The notes: generated by a model not told the origin, from the letters alone. Positions 1 through 8,435 are shown, counted from the first letter of the stretch. The stretch is 20,193 nt of DNA from Phascolarctobacterium sp. (GCA_016302525.1 JAEDNJ010000007.1:1-20193); one strand, 5' to 3'. Made by a program: numbers and translations.

Positions 1-171
1 TGCGAGCGCGATTTGACCAGTGGCATGCAGGATGTATTTCCTCTGCCGGTTTTAGGAGTGCCTAACGAAAGACCCTATGGCCCCTGCTTTAATACGCAGG
101 TGGATATAAATAGATTAGAAAAAGCTGTTTTAGCATTTATGGAAGAGGAGACACATGCCGATAAAGAATAA
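1..171 (+). CDS. DUF116 family protein, C-terminal end only
   Basis: Reading frame 1 is open from the window edge to a TAA at 169-171, giving 56 residues. It begins CERDLTSGMQDVFPLPV and continues with NERPYGPCFNT, then a short helical tail. These match, from memory, the conserved C-terminal part of DUF116 proteins, a cysteine-rich family of unknown function often found between fmt and rsmB in Clostridia and Negativicutes. The position directly before rsmB supports the call. Its stop lies 17 bases inside rsmB, so the two genes overlap and are probably co-transcribed and translationally coupled. The 5' part is outside the window, so length, start and other cysteines cannot be judged. Confidence 0.78.
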   Translation, partial: CERDLTSGMQDVFPLPVLGVPNERPYGPCFNTQVDINRLEKAVLAFMEEETHADKE

Positions 172-1498
172 ACCTGTTACTGCTCGTCAGGCAGCTGTAG
201 AAATTTTGCTGCAGGTGCTTAAGGATGGGGCATATACGAATATTGCTATAAATAAATATTTGCGCAGCCACGCTCTGCCAGATGTAGAGCGTCGTCTGCT
301 GACAGAGCTTGTTTATGGAACCATTAAGGCCTTGGGTACTATTGACTGGTATCTGACACAATGTGTTACTCGTCCTCTGGCAAAAATTGAAGCAGCAATC
401 TTGAATGTGCTGCGCCTGGGTGTTTATCAGCTTTGTTATATGGATAAGATTCCCTCAGCAGCTGCTGTCAATGAGGCTGTAAAGCTGGCTCGTCTCTATA
501 GTCACGAGGGCTCGGCTAAGTTTGTTAATGGCGTGCTGCGAGGCTTTTTGCGCAAAAAGGATGAGCTGGAGTTTCCCTCTGAGGAGGAGGACGAGGCTGG
601 TTATTTAGCTCTCAAGCTGTTGCATCCCCGTTGGCTGGTAAAAAAATGGCTGCAGCAGTTTGGCCGTGAGGCAACCGAAAAGCTCTGTGCCTTTAACAAT
701 ACGCCAGCCCCCGTTTGTCTGCGGGTGAATACCTTGGTGGCCGATAGAGAGGCCCTTATGCATGATTTGCGAGCTGCCGGGGCCGAGGTAAGAGCCTCCC
801 TGTGGAGTAAGGACGGCATTGTCTGCGACAAGCTGCCTGCTTTGAATGATGTTTTTGCTAAGCTAAAGCGCGATTTTTATATTCAGGACGAAAGCTCTAT
901 GCTGGTGGCCGAGATTCTTTCTCCTAAGCCTGGCGAAAGAGTTGTGGATATGTGCAGTGCTCCTGGCGGCAAGACTACGCACATTGCCCAGGTTATGGGT
1001 GACCAAGGTGAAATTTTTGCCGGTGATATTCACGAGCACAAGATTAAGCTGATAGAGGAAAATGCTAATCGTCTGGGCATTACTATTATTAAGGCTCAGC
1101 AGCGAGATGCTTCTGTTTTTGATGAGTTTTTAGCTGGCAAGGCTGACAGAGTTCTGGTGGATGCTCCCTGCTCTGGCTTAGGCGTGCTACGCCGCAGAGC
1201 TGAGGCGCGCTGGCGCAAGACGAGAGCCGATATTCGCCCTCTGCCTAAGCTGCAGCTGCAGATTTTGGAAAATGGTGCCCGCTATGTGAAGGAGAAGGGG
1301 CTTTTGGTTTACAGCACCTGTACGATTGAGCCCTCTGAGAACCATTATGTTGTGGCTGCCTTTTTAGAAAAGCATCCAGATTGGGAGTATGCCGGAGTGA
1401 AGCATCCTATTAGCGGTAAGCTTTTAGACGAGCTGCAGCTTTTGCCTCATGTAGATGGCATTGATGGCTTCTTTATTTGCGCACTGCGCCGCAAATAG
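155..1498 (+). CDS. rsmB: 16S rRNA (cytosine-967-C5)-methyltransferase RsmB
   Basis: A 447-residue SAM-dependent enzyme that methylates C967 of 16S rRNA in the cytoplasm. Residues about 5-135 form a NusB-like RNA-binding domain (conserved LVYGT and GSAKFVNGVLRG motifs). The rest is a Rossmann-fold methyltransferase. The SAM-binding motif DMCSAPGGKT starts at D265, motif IV is DAPCSGLG (336-343, cysteine C339), and motif VI is YSTCT with the nucleophile candidate C389. Full length for the family (E. coli about 429). The ATG at 155 is preceded by GGAAGAGGAG at 141-150, which also lies inside the end of the DUF116 gene. A 226-base gap separates it from rlmN, the only sizeable gap in this cluster. 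No anomalies seen. Confidence 0.96.
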   Translation: MPIKNKPVTARQAAVEILLQVLKDGAYTNIAINKYLRSHALPDVERRLLTELVYGTIKALGTIDWYLTQCVTRPLAKIEAAILNVLRLGVYQLCYMDKIPSAAAVNEAVKLARLYSHEGSAKFVNGVLRGFLRKKDELEFPSEEEDEAGYLALKLLHPRWLVKKWLQQFGREATEKLCAFNNTPAPVCLRVNTLVADREALMHDLRAAGAEVRASLWSKDGIVCDKLPALNDVFAKLKRDFYIQDESSMLVAEILSPKPGERVVDMCSAPGGKTTHIAQVMGDQGEIFAGDIHEHKIKLIEENANRLGITIIKAQQRDASVFDEFLAGKADRVLVDAPCSGLGVLRRRAEARWRKTRADIRPLPKLQLQILENGARYVKEKGLLVYSTCTIEPSENHYVVAAFLEKHPDWEYAGVKHPISGKLLDELQLLPHVDGIDGFFICALRRK

Positions 1499-1724
1499 CA
1501 GTCTGTTTGAGAAATTAGTGTTGCTAAGCTAAAAAGCATTTGTAGATGTTTTTTGTATGGTGATTGAAAGCTACTTCGACAATATAGCTTACCACCTTAC
1601 TTAGTAATTTTTGGTTACTTATATAGTAGTCAATAAATTGTAATAGATTTGCAGTTTTTTTCAGAGACATAAGCTTGCTGAAAGAGTTTGTTAGCTCAAT
1701 GAGCAAGGGATATAGGTGTAGTTA
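1499..1724. other. Non-coding gap between rsmB and rlmN, with leader hairpins
   Basis: This 226-base AT-rich stretch contains no convincing gene. Near its 3' end, CTTGCT (1674-1679) is complementary to AGCAAG (1702-1707), and a competing small hairpin GCTC-AAT-GAGC occupies 1694-1704, just upstream of the rlmN ribosome binding site (AGGTG, 1714-1718). I found no -35/-10 pair good enough to call a promoter; TCGACA at 1577-1582 is a fair -35 without a matching -10. A 25-base segment at 1518-1542 resembles one behind the GGDEF gene (see findings). Confidence 0.4.
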
Positions 1725-2792
1725 ATGATCGATATATTCGGATTAGAGTTAGCAGAATTAGAAAAGGTTTTTGTGGAGCTGGGCTTGAAAAAATTTAGGG
1801 CAAAGCAGGTTTTCCAATGGCTGTACCAAAAGTCTGTCTTTAGCTTTGAGGAAATGCGCAATCTCAGCAAGTCTGATATTGAACTCTTAGAGAAAAACTG
1901 CACAGTGCTGCCACGAGAGATTAAGGTTCTGCGAGAGCAGAATTCTGCAGATGGCATGACGAGCAAGCTGCTTTTGGCCATGCCTGATGGCAACAGTGTA
2001 GAGACAGTGCTCATGCACCACGATTATGGCTATAGTGTGTGCGTTTCTAGTCAGGTGGGCTGCGATATGCACTGTGCCTTTTGTGCCAGCGGGCTTAAGG
2101 GTGCCATACGCAATCTGACAAAGGCAGAAATCGTTGCACAGGTATATCTTTTTAATGAAAGACTGCGCAGCGCTAACGCCCTTGTTTCCCGTGTGGTAGT
2201 CATGGGGAGCGGTGAGCCCATGCTGAATTTTGACAATGTGCTGGGAGCCTTGGATTTTCTGCACGACGAGAGCACCTGCCATATGAGCTATAGAAATATG
2301 ACCATTTCTACCTGCGGCATTATCCCTGGTATTAAGCGACTAGAGGAGCAGGACAAGCCCATAAATCTGGCGATTTCTCTCCATGCAGTTCGCAACGAGC
2401 TTCGCACTGCTCTCATGCCCGTCAACAAGGGCTTCAATTTTGTGGATGTTATCGCTGCGGCTGAGGCCTATAGCGTGGCTAGTGGCCGTCAGATTACTTA
2501 TGAATATATTCTTTTGAAGGACAAGAATGATAGCCTGCAGGATGCAGAGCTGCTGGCAAATTTTCTGCGCTATAAGCACGCAACAGTAAATCTTATTCCT
2601 GCTAATCCAGTGCCGGAGCAGGGCTTTGAGCGGCCTGGCAAGAAGACTATTGAACGCTTTGTTCAGGCTCTGCAAAAGCTGCGCATTAATGCCACGGTGC
2701 GCAAGGAAATGGGCAAGGATATAGATGCCGCCTGTGGTCAGCTGAGGGCGAAGTTTGCCAAGGAACAGGGAGCTAAGCATGAAGGTAATTAG
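1725..2792 (+). CDS. rlmN: 23S rRNA (adenine-2503-C2) / tRNA (adenine-37-C2) methyltransferase RlmN
   Basis: A 355-residue radical-SAM methyltransferase that adds a C2 methyl group to A2503 of 23S rRNA and, in studied relatives, to A37 of some tRNAs. The radical-SAM [4Fe-4S] motif CX3CX2C is C113, C117 and C120. The two cysteines of the ping-pong mechanism are present: C106 (YSVCVSSQVGC, counterpart of E. coli C118) and C337 near the C-terminus (DIDAACGQLR, counterpart of E. coli C355, which carries the methyl group). The N-terminal accessory domain covers about residues 1-75. The ATG at 1725 has a modest Shine-Dalgarno AGGTG at 1714-1718. The stop overlaps the start of the phosphatase gene by 14 bases. 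Confidence 0.96.
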   Translation: MIDIFGLELAELEKVFVELGLKKFRAKQVFQWLYQKSVFSFEEMRNLSKSDIELLEKNCTVLPREIKVLREQNSADGMTSKLLLAMPDGNSVETVLMHHDYGYSVCVSSQVGCDMHCAFCASGLKGAIRNLTKAEIVAQVYLFNERLRSANALVSRVVVMGSGEPMLNFDNVLGALDFLHDESTCHMSYRNMTISTCGIIPGIKRLEEQDKPINLAISLHAVRNELRTALMPVNKGFNFVDVIAAAEAYSVASGRQITYEYILLKDKNDSLQDAELLANFLRYKHATVNLIPANPVPEQGFERPGKKTIERFVQALQKLRINATVRKEMGKDIDAACGQLRAKFAKEQGAKHEGN

Positions 2793-3534
2793 TAGAACAA
2801 ATGTGGGCATGGTAAGAGAAAATAATGAGGATGCCTGTTTGGTGCGCCCACCCTATCTTTTTGCGGTAGCAGATGGCATGGGTGGCTACGCAGCAGGGGA
2901 GATTGCTAGCCGTGCCTGTATCAAGTCATTGCAGGCTACTACGCACGAGCTGCGGCTGGGCTTTGAGGGAGATGCCTCGGATATTTTGCGTGAGGCAGTG
3001 CTTAGGGCTAATGACCATGTTTTTAAGATGGCTATCAGTAATGAAGCGTATTCTGGCATGGGGACAACCCTGACGGCTGTGTATATACAAAAGGATAACA
3101 CTGCCTATGCTGCCCATATTGGTGACAGCAGGCTCTATCTTTTCCGTCACGAGACCCTGATGCAGGTTACGCGTGACCACACCTATGTGAGCCAGCTTCT
3201 AGCTGATAAGCTTATCAGCCACGAGGAGGCCAAGCAGCACCCCAAGCGCCATCTGCTCATGCGTGCTCTTGGTGTGGAGGAGAAGATAGATTTTGATATT
3301 ATTCCCTTTACCGTCGAGGCAGGGGATCGTCTGCTCTTGTGTACGGATGGTCTTTCTGATATGCTGACGGATATGGAAATAGGCGAGCTCATGCTGGGGC
3401 AGGACCTAGACCAGGTGGGCGATGCCCTCATAGAGAAGGCTCTCGACAATGGTGGTCGCGATAATGTGACCCTAGTTTTAGTGGAAATTACTGCAGGAGA
3501 GGAGGTGGCTGTAGATGTCCCTATCTCCGAATGA
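2779..3534 (+). CDS. prpC: PP2C-family Ser/Thr protein phosphatase (PrpC/Stp)
   Basis: A soluble 251-residue metal-dependent phosphatase that reverses phosphorylation by the kinase encoded next. PP2C motifs in order: RENNEDA with D18, ADGMGGYAAGE with D32, GMGTTLTAV, HIGDSRLYL with D116, CTDGLSDM with D190, and GGRDNVTLVLV with D228. D32, D190 and D228 fit the metal-binding aspartates of the family. Length is typical for bacterial Stp/PrpC (about 245-255). I chose ATG 2779 over an upstream in-frame ATG at 2755, because it has GGGAG at 2768-2772 with good spacing and the protein then starts MKVISRTNVG, as relatives do. The gene overlaps rlmN by 14 bases and pknB by 20. Confidence 0.95.
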   Translation: MKVISRTNVGMVRENNEDACLVRPPYLFAVADGMGGYAAGEIASRACIKSLQATTHELRLGFEGDASDILREAVLRANDHVFKMAISNEAYSGMGTTLTAVYIQKDNTAYAAHIGDSRLYLFRHETLMQVTRDHTYVSQLLADKLISHEEAKQHPKRHLLMRALGVEEKIDFDIIPFTVEAGDRLLLCTDGLSDMLTDMEIGELMLGQDLDQVGDALIEKALDNGGRDNVTLVLVEITAGEEVAVDVPISE

Positions 3535-5518
3535 AATGTTAAATGACCGCTACGAAATTATTAGAACCATTGGCTCCGGTGGTATGGCTGAGGTTTATCT
3601 GGCAAAGGATAACTTTTTGGATAGACTGGTGGCTATCAAAATGCTGCGAGACCAGTTTCAGAATGACACTGCTCTTTTAGAGCAATTTCGCCGTGAGGCC
3701 AGGTCTACTGCCCGTCTTATCCATCCTGCTATCATTAATATATATGATGTTATCTCCACAGATGAGGAGCAGTACATCGTTATGGAATATGTGGATGGTA
3801 TTAACCTGAAAAAGCTTATGGAGCAGCGCCGCCTCAAGCTGACAGAGGTGCTGGATATCAGTATTCGCTTGGCCGAAGGCTTAGGACACGCTCATAACCG
3901 CAATGTTGTGCATTGCGATATTAAGCCGCTCAATATTCTGCTGGATAAGGAGCTGAATCCGAAGATTGCCGATTTTGGCATTGCCAAGATTGTCAGCAAT
4001 CAGACGATGGTTTATACCAATGCCATTATGGGCTCTGTGCATTATATTTCGCCAGAGCAGGCTAGTGGCGGCAAGGTAACTAGTCTCAGTGATCTTTATT
4101 CTCTGGGCGTGGTGATGTTTGAAATGCTGACGGGCACTGTTCCCTTTAATGGGGCAACAGCCGTAGCTGTGGCTATGATGCACGTCGAAAAGCCGATACC
4201 TCAGCTCAGCCAATATTTGGAGCAGGTTCCCGAAGGGCTGCAAGAGATTATCAACAAGGCTATGGCAAAAAATCCTAGCCAGCGCTATCAGACTGCTGCT
4301 GAATTGCGCAGAGATTTGTTGAATTTGCGGATGCAGCTAGACCCAGATCAGACCAATTTAGAGCTGCTGGCAGGCAGAGAAGCTGAGGCTGGCACAAAGG
4401 AAGCCTTTAGTAAAACAGATACTGTGGTTATGCAGCCTGTGCGCACCTCTACTGTAGACCCCGATTTAGCGGATACGCGTATTCTTCAGGGTAGACATAC
4501 TGCGGCTCTGCCAGAGAAAAAGGAGCCGAGGCTAGAGGATGAAATTAAGAGTGCCCTGGATAAGCTAGGGAAAAAGCATGAGGAGGATAAGCAGGAAATG
4601 GCGGTTAGGCGTAGGATAAATTACACAAGATTGCTGCTGGCAATAACAGCTTTAGTAGTATTGATTTCTGTGGTTGCACGTTTTGCCCTAGGTGGCTCTA
4701 AGGAGGTAGTAGAGGTTCCCAATGTGGTAAATCTTTCTGCCATGGAAGCTAAGACTAAGCTAGAGGCCTTAAAGCTCAAGGTTGACCTAGAGGAAAAGTA
4801 TGGTGATAAGGATACTAAGCCCGGTACGGTGCTGGAGCAGTCTGTCAAGGCAGGCGAAAAGCGCAAGGAGGGCAGCCTGATCATCTTGGAAGTATCTAAG
4901 GGTGCAGAAATTAAAGGCGTGCCTGATGTTAAGGATATGTCCCTGGTAAAGGCTACTTCTACCCTAGAGGGCTTAGGCTTTAAGGTTGGCAAGATTGAGC
5001 GCAAGTATGTCAAGGATGCCCGTATCGGCTCTGTAGTTGAGCAAAGTCCTAAGGCTGCCGAAAAGGCGCCCAAGGGTACCGAGGTTATGCTCGTGCTCTG
5101 TGAGGGTGATAAGCCCGTGCCTGAGCTGATTGGCAAAACTCAAACTGAGGCGAAGGCTCTGCTCAAGGCAGTAGGACTAGAGCTGGGCGAGGTGCGCGTG
5201 GTTAGTGATGCCAATGTTAAGCGTGATGTTATTCTGACCTGCAATCCCGATGCCGGCACTAAGCTGAGCAAGGGCGACAAGGTAGATATTACCGTTTCTG
5301 ATGGTGGTCCTAGTTCTGGCGGCTATATTGATTTTGCTATTCCAGGCAATAAGCTTTGCAATGTTGAGATTTCTGTAAGAGATAGTAACGGTGTAAGAAT
5401 TGTCTATGCCGGCAAGAAAAAGGGCGGTATTCGCATTCGCCAAAAGGTGGAAGCCCAAGGCAATGCTATGGCTATCCTGAAGGTGGATGGCAGAGTAGTT
5501 GAGGAGAAGCCTCTGTGA
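3515..5518 (+). CDS. pknB: PASTA-domain Ser/Thr protein kinase (PknB/PrkC type)
   Basis: A 667-residue single-pass membrane kinase. The cytoplasmic kinase domain spans about residues 12-275: glycine loop GSGGMAEV (20-27), ATP-anchoring K42, catalytic loop HCDIKPLN with D135 and N140, and DFG at 153-155. The activation loop reads TNAIMGSVHYISPEQA, usual for PrkC-like kinases. A charged juxtamembrane linker leads to one membrane helix at about 373-392. Three PASTA repeats follow (about 399-465, 466-531, 532-597), expected outside the membrane, where in related kinases they sense muropeptides. A further domain of about 70 residues ends the protein. The arginine before the catalytic aspartate is replaced by C134. 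The start at 3515 has AGGAGGTGG upstream (3499-3507). It is paired with the upstream phosphatase. Confidence 0.95.
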   Translation: MSLSPNEMLNDRYEIIRTIGSGGMAEVYLAKDNFLDRLVAIKMLRDQFQNDTALLEQFRREARSTARLIHPAIINIYDVISTDEEQYIVMEYVDGINLKKLMEQRRLKLTEVLDISIRLAEGLGHAHNRNVVHCDIKPLNILLDKELNPKIADFGIAKIVSNQTMVYTNAIMGSVHYISPEQASGGKVTSLSDLYSLGVVMFEMLTGTVPFNGATAVAVAMMHVEKPIPQLSQYLEQVPEGLQEIINKAMAKNPSQRYQTAAELRRDLLNLRMQLDPDQTNLELLAGREAEAGTKEAFSKTDTVVMQPVRTSTVDPDLADTRILQGRHTAALPEKKEPRLEDEIKSALDKLGKKHEEDKQEMAVRRRINYTRLLLAITALVVLISVVARFALGGSKEVVEVPNVVNLSAMEAKTKLEALKLKVDLEEKYGDKDTKPGTVLEQSVKAGEKRKEGSLIILEVSKGAEIKGVPDVKDMSLVKATSTLEGLGFKVGKIERKYVKDARIGSVVEQSPKAAEKAPKGTEVMLVLCEGDKPVPELIGKTQTEAKALLKAVGLELGEVRVVSDANVKRDVILTCNPDAGTKLSKGDKVDITVSDGGPSSGGYIDFAIPGNKLCNVEISVRDSNGVRIVYAGKKKGGIRIRQKVEAQGNAMAILKVDGRVVEEKPL

Positions 5519-6417
5519 GCACATTAACTGGTAGAGTCTTAAAAAATTATAATGGCTACTATTATGTTGTTACGCCTACAAAGGAAGCCTATACCTGTAA
5601 GCTCAAGGGCAAGCTAAAGCAAAATCGCTTTTCTCTGGCGACTGGTGACATGGTCGAGTTTGAGCTGAATCCGAAGGCTGAGGGTGAGGGCATGATTCTA
5701 AAAATCATGCCTCGCAAGAACTTTTTAGTCCGGCCAACCATGGCTAATTTAGACCTGTTTGTGCTGACCATGGCCTGCGTGACACCGGACTTTTCACCTA
5801 TCATTGCGGATAAGCTGCTGCTTTTAGCTGAGCAGGCAAAAATCCCTGTGGTAATGGTGCTGAACAAGATGGATCTTGCTAGTCCTGAGCAGGTTGAAGG
5901 AATAGCCTCTATCTATAGAAGGATAGGCTACGAGGTTTTTCCTATCGCAGCCAAGTCTAGTTTAGGTATTGAGCCCCTGCGAGAGCGGCTTAAGGGGAAA
6001 ATTTGTGCCTTTGGCGGGCCTTCGGGCGTAGGCAAGTCTAGCACCATCAATGCTATTGACCCTACGGTCGAGCTGAGAACGGGCCAGGTGAGCGAAAAGA
6101 TTGGCCGGGGCAAGCACACTACTCGTTTTGCCGAGCTCTTGCCCTTTGCCGGAGGCTATCTTGCCGACACTCCCGGCTTTGGCAACCTTTATTTAGAGGG
6201 CTTGGAGAAAGAGGCCGTGCCTCTATATTTTCGTGAGTTTGCAGAATTTGAGCATGGCTGTAAGTTTTGTCCCTGCAGTCATACGCATGAACCTATTTGT
6301 GGTGTTAAGGAAGCAGTGGCGAGCGGTGAGATTGCTGCCAGCCGTTATGAGTCCTATATTGATATACTTAGGGAGCTGAAAGAGCTCCAGGAAAGAGAGG
6401 GTAAAAGATTATGGTAA
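5515..6417 (+). CDS. rsgA: Ribosome small-subunit maturation GTPase RsgA
   Basis: A 300-residue circularly permuted GTPase that helps late 30S subunit assembly. The order is an OB-fold (about 1-68), then G4 NKMD (117-120), G1 GPSGVGKS (168-175) and G3 DTPG (218-221), the permuted order typical of this family. A C-terminal zinc-binding region follows, with C249, C254, H256 and C262 as likely ligands (an extra C252 is also present). Translation starts at a GTG that overlaps the kinase stop by four bases (GTGA), with GAGGAG at 5501-5506. Length is normal. The tight overlap suggests translational coupling with pknB; RsgA is a reported phosphorylation target of PrkC in Bacillus, which fits the linkage. 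Confidence 0.96.
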   Translation: MSTLTGRVLKNYNGYYYVVTPTKEAYTCKLKGKLKQNRFSLATGDMVEFELNPKAEGEGMILKIMPRKNFLVRPTMANLDLFVLTMACVTPDFSPIIADKLLLLAEQAKIPVVMVLNKMDLASPEQVEGIASIYRRIGYEVFPIAAKSSLGIEPLRERLKGKICAFGGPSGVGKSSTINAIDPTVELRTGQVSEKIGRGKHTTRFAELLPFAGGYLADTPGFGNLYLEGLEKEAVPLYFREFAEFEHGCKFCPCSHTHEPICGVKEAVASGEIAASRYESYIDILRELKELQEREGKRLW

Positions 6418-7052
6418 AAATTGCTCCTTCTATTTTATCTGCTGATTTTGCTGTTTTAGGTGAGGATATTAAAAAAATTGAAGCAGCTGGTGCTGATTGG
6501 GTACATATTGATGTTATGGACGGCGTGTTTGTACCTAACCTGACCTTTGGTGCTCCTGTCGTAAAAATGGTGCGCAAGGTTACGGATATGTTCTTTGACT
6601 GCCATCTGATGGTGGAGAATCCGGAAAAATATGTGGCTGACTTTAAAAAGGCTGGTGCAGACCAAATCTGCTTCCATATTGAGGCAACTAAGCACGCTCA
6701 CCGCTGCGTACAGATGATTAAGGCTGAGGGAATGAAGGCTGGTATTGCTTTAAATCCTTCTACATCGCTAACGACTATCGAGGAAATGCTCCCCTATGTA
6801 GATATGATTCTCATTATGACTGTTAACCCTGGCTTCGGCGGGCAGTCCTTCATTGAGACTATGCTGCCGAAGATTAAGCGCCTGCGTCAGATGATTGATG
6901 AGGGTGGCTATAATGTAGAAATTCAAGTTGATGGTGGCGTTAACGACAAGACCTCTAAGCTTTGCAAGGAAGCAGGAGCAACTGTTCTTGTTGCTGGCTC
7001 CTATGTTTATGGCGCTGAGGATGTTAAGGCTGCTATTGCCAGCTTAAAGTAA
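6411..7052 (+). CDS. rpe: Ribulose-phosphate 3-epimerase
   Basis: A 213-residue TIM-barrel enzyme that interconverts ribulose 5-phosphate and xylulose 5-phosphate in the pentose phosphate pathway. It begins with the characteristic APSILSADF. Metal ligands visible are H32 and D34 (HIDVMDG), H65 (CHLMV) and D174 (VDGGVN), where D34 and D174 also act as acid/base in the family. The phosphate-binding [10 protein letters not shown] loop is intact. Length fits the family (about 215-225). ATG 6411 lies seven bases inside the end of rsgA, with a GAGAGGGT ribosome site at 6395-6402. This is the same neighbour as in Bacillus (rsgA-rpe). It is the last gene of the overlapping run. Confidence 0.97.
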   Translation: MVKIAPSILSADFAVLGEDIKKIEAAGADWVHIDVMDGVFVPNLTFGAPVVKMVRKVTDMFFDCHLMVENPEKYVADFKKAGADQICFHIEATKHAHRCVQMIKAEGMKAGIALNPSTSLTTIEEMLPYVDMILIMTVNPGFGGQSFIETMLPKIKRLRQMIDEGGYNVEIQVDGGVNDKTSKLCKEAGATVLVAGSYVYGAEDVKAAIASLK

Positions 7053-7107
7053 TAAATGATTTTGCAAGGTGATGCTCTCAGCTATTACCTGCAATAGGAG
7101 CAGATTG

Positions 7108-8121
7108 ATGTCTTTATTTTCTAGAAATGATATTGAAAATATGCTGAAAAGCTCACATATTGGGCTTTGGAAGCTAGAGTGTGAAGAGGGCAAGCAGAAA
7201 AGGTTCTATGCTAATGATGTCATGGATGCCTTGCTCGGCATTGACCATGAGGTTACACCAGAGGAAAGAACGGAGTTTCATATAAGCAGAGTTCATCCTG
7301 ATGATTTAGAGCTCTTTGGTAAGTATGCCGAGGCTCTGACCAAGGGCTATGCGGAGATTATTTATCGTTATATTCATCCCACTGAAGGAATACAGTTCGT
7401 GCGCTGCAGCGGCAGAATTGATACCTCGGTGAAGGAGTTTGTTTGTATCAAGGGTATGCATCAGGATATTACGCAAACCATCCATTTGGAAAATGAAAAG
7501 GTTGTAGAGCAGCGTATCCATGAGGCAGAATCCTTAGCTCAGGCAGCTAACCAATTAAAGGATGAATACATTGAAAGATATCTTGAAGAAAGAAGAGATA
7601 AGTTCCTCTATCTCTATCAATCTCAGCACGATATGATGACAAAGACTCTGCGTAAGGATGTTTTTCTAGAGCAGGCTAAGATTTATCTGCAAGAGGAAAA
7701 GCCCCAAAGAGTGGCCGTTATCTTTATCGATATAGATTTCTTCAAAGAGGTCAATGATGTTTTAGGTCATGTTATGGGTGATAAGGTTATTGCAGATATT
7801 GCAAGCATTATCCGTACCTCGGTAGCTAACAAGGATTTAATCTGTCGTTATGGCGGTGATGAATTCTGTGTGCTGATGAAGGAGATTCCTAAGGCAAAGC
7901 TGCTAGACAAGCTAGAGTTCCTGAACGGCAAGTTCCAACTGGATTATGGTAATGAGCGAGGCGAGCAGCACGTTACCTGCAGCATGGGTGCGGTGCATTA
8001 TGATGCTTCCCAAGGACCGGTAGATATTGTTAAGCTGATTGAATGTGCCGATGTTTGTCTTTACAAGGTGAAGGGCAGCGGACGTAATCAATTCTGTGTT
8101 AGCGACTATGTGAAGCAGTAG
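7108..8121 (+). CDS. PAS-GGDEF diguanylate cyclase
   Basis: A 337-residue soluble sensor enzyme predicted to make cyclic di-GMP from GTP. Residues about 8-125 look like a PAS_3-type fold (W near the start, VHPDDLELF, and ending GMHQDIT). A charged helix, probably coiled coil, covers about 130-165 and would aid dimerisation. The GGDEF domain spans about 185-335, with metal ligand D208 in DIDFFKEVND and an intact active-site GGDEF at 249-253. The inhibitory I-site RxxD is degenerate (ANKD). There is no membrane helix or signal peptide. I preferred ATG 7108, preceded by AGGAG at 7096-7100, over a GTG at 7069 without a good ribosome site. It lies 55 bases behind rpe and may share its transcript. 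Confidence 0.93.
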   Translation: MSLFSRNDIENMLKSSHIGLWKLECEEGKQKRFYANDVMDALLGIDHEVTPEERTEFHISRVHPDDLELFGKYAEALTKGYAEIIYRYIHPTEGIQFVRCSGRIDTSVKEFVCIKGMHQDITQTIHLENEKVVEQRIHEAESLAQAANQLKDEYIERYLEERRDKFLYLYQSQHDMMTKTLRKDVFLEQAKIYLQEEKPQRVAVIFIDIDFFKEVNDVLGHVMGDKVIADIASIIRTSVANKDLICRYGGDEFCVLMKEIPKAKLLDKLEFLNGKFQLDYGNERGEQHVTCSMGAVHYDASQGPVDIVKLIECADVCLYKVKGSGRNQFCVSDYVKQ

Positions 8122-8266
8122 CAGTAGAATAGAGTGGTGCTTTGCTAAAAAAGCATTGGTGCTCACTTCAGTTTTGCTGCAATCGTCCAGGCAGTTTAGT
8201 GTGTAAAAAGCAAGCAGCATATTAGCTAGGCTAAGCTGTTATGGCTATGGTTTAAAAGTAAAAACT

Positions 8267-8330
8267 AAAGCGCTCTGCTTTGAGATATGCCTATCTTGTG
8301 TGGGTATATGTCAAAGCAGAGCGCTTTTTG
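8267..8330 (+). terminator. Long hairpin terminator after the GGDEF gene
   Basis: AAAGCGCTCTGCTTTGA (8267-8283) is perfectly complementary to 8311-8327. After one G-G mismatch the stem continues for about eight more pairs (8285-8292 with 8302-8309, including GU pairs), leaving a loop of about nine bases. A short T run (8325-8329) follows on the plus strand. On the minus strand the stem is followed by AGTTTTTAC, so it may act in both directions between the converging GGDEF and rpmB genes. Confidence 0.8.
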
Positions 8331-8379
8331 TGTCTCAAAGAGCTTCTAGGGCAGTTAAGCCTAGGATAGTAAATATGCG

Positions 8380-8416
8380 TAAAAATAAAAAAACCACACG
8401 CTCATGCGTATGGTTT
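8380..8416 (-). terminator. Rho-independent terminator of rpmB
   Basis: Read on the minus strand, AAACCATACGC and GCGTGTGGTTT form an 11-pair stem with one wobble and a short loop (8391-8416). It is followed by a run of T residues broken by a single A (8380-8390). It starts about 20 bases past the rpmB stop codon, the expected place and orientation. Confidence 0.9.
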
Positions 8417-8435
8417 CTTTGCTTGAATTCGGAAA

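Larger units (their letters stand above)
8122..8435. other. Convergent non-coding region between GGDEF gene and rpmB
   Basis: This 314-base stretch between two converging genes holds two terminators, reported separately (8267-8330 plus strand, 8380-8416 minus strand). The first 145 bases hold only a weak hairpin (TGCTTT at 8137-8142 with AAAGCA at 8150-8155) that lacks a T run. Open frames crossing it have no ribosome site and no recognisable protein character. Confidence 0.6.

Noticed and set aside
1524..1706. Minus-strand open frame in the rsmB-rlmN gap
   Set aside because: It starts at a TTG without a ribosome site, and the sequence looks like chance translation of AT-rich DNA.
2755..2778. 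Upstream in-frame ATG for the PP2C phosphatase
   Set aside because: ATG 2779 has a good ribosome site (GGGAG) and gives the usual family N-terminus; the eight extra residues do not match relatives.
7069..7107. GTG start giving a 13-residue extension to the GGDEF protein
   Set aside because: No clear ribosome site precedes it, while ATG 7108 has AGGAG at the right distance.
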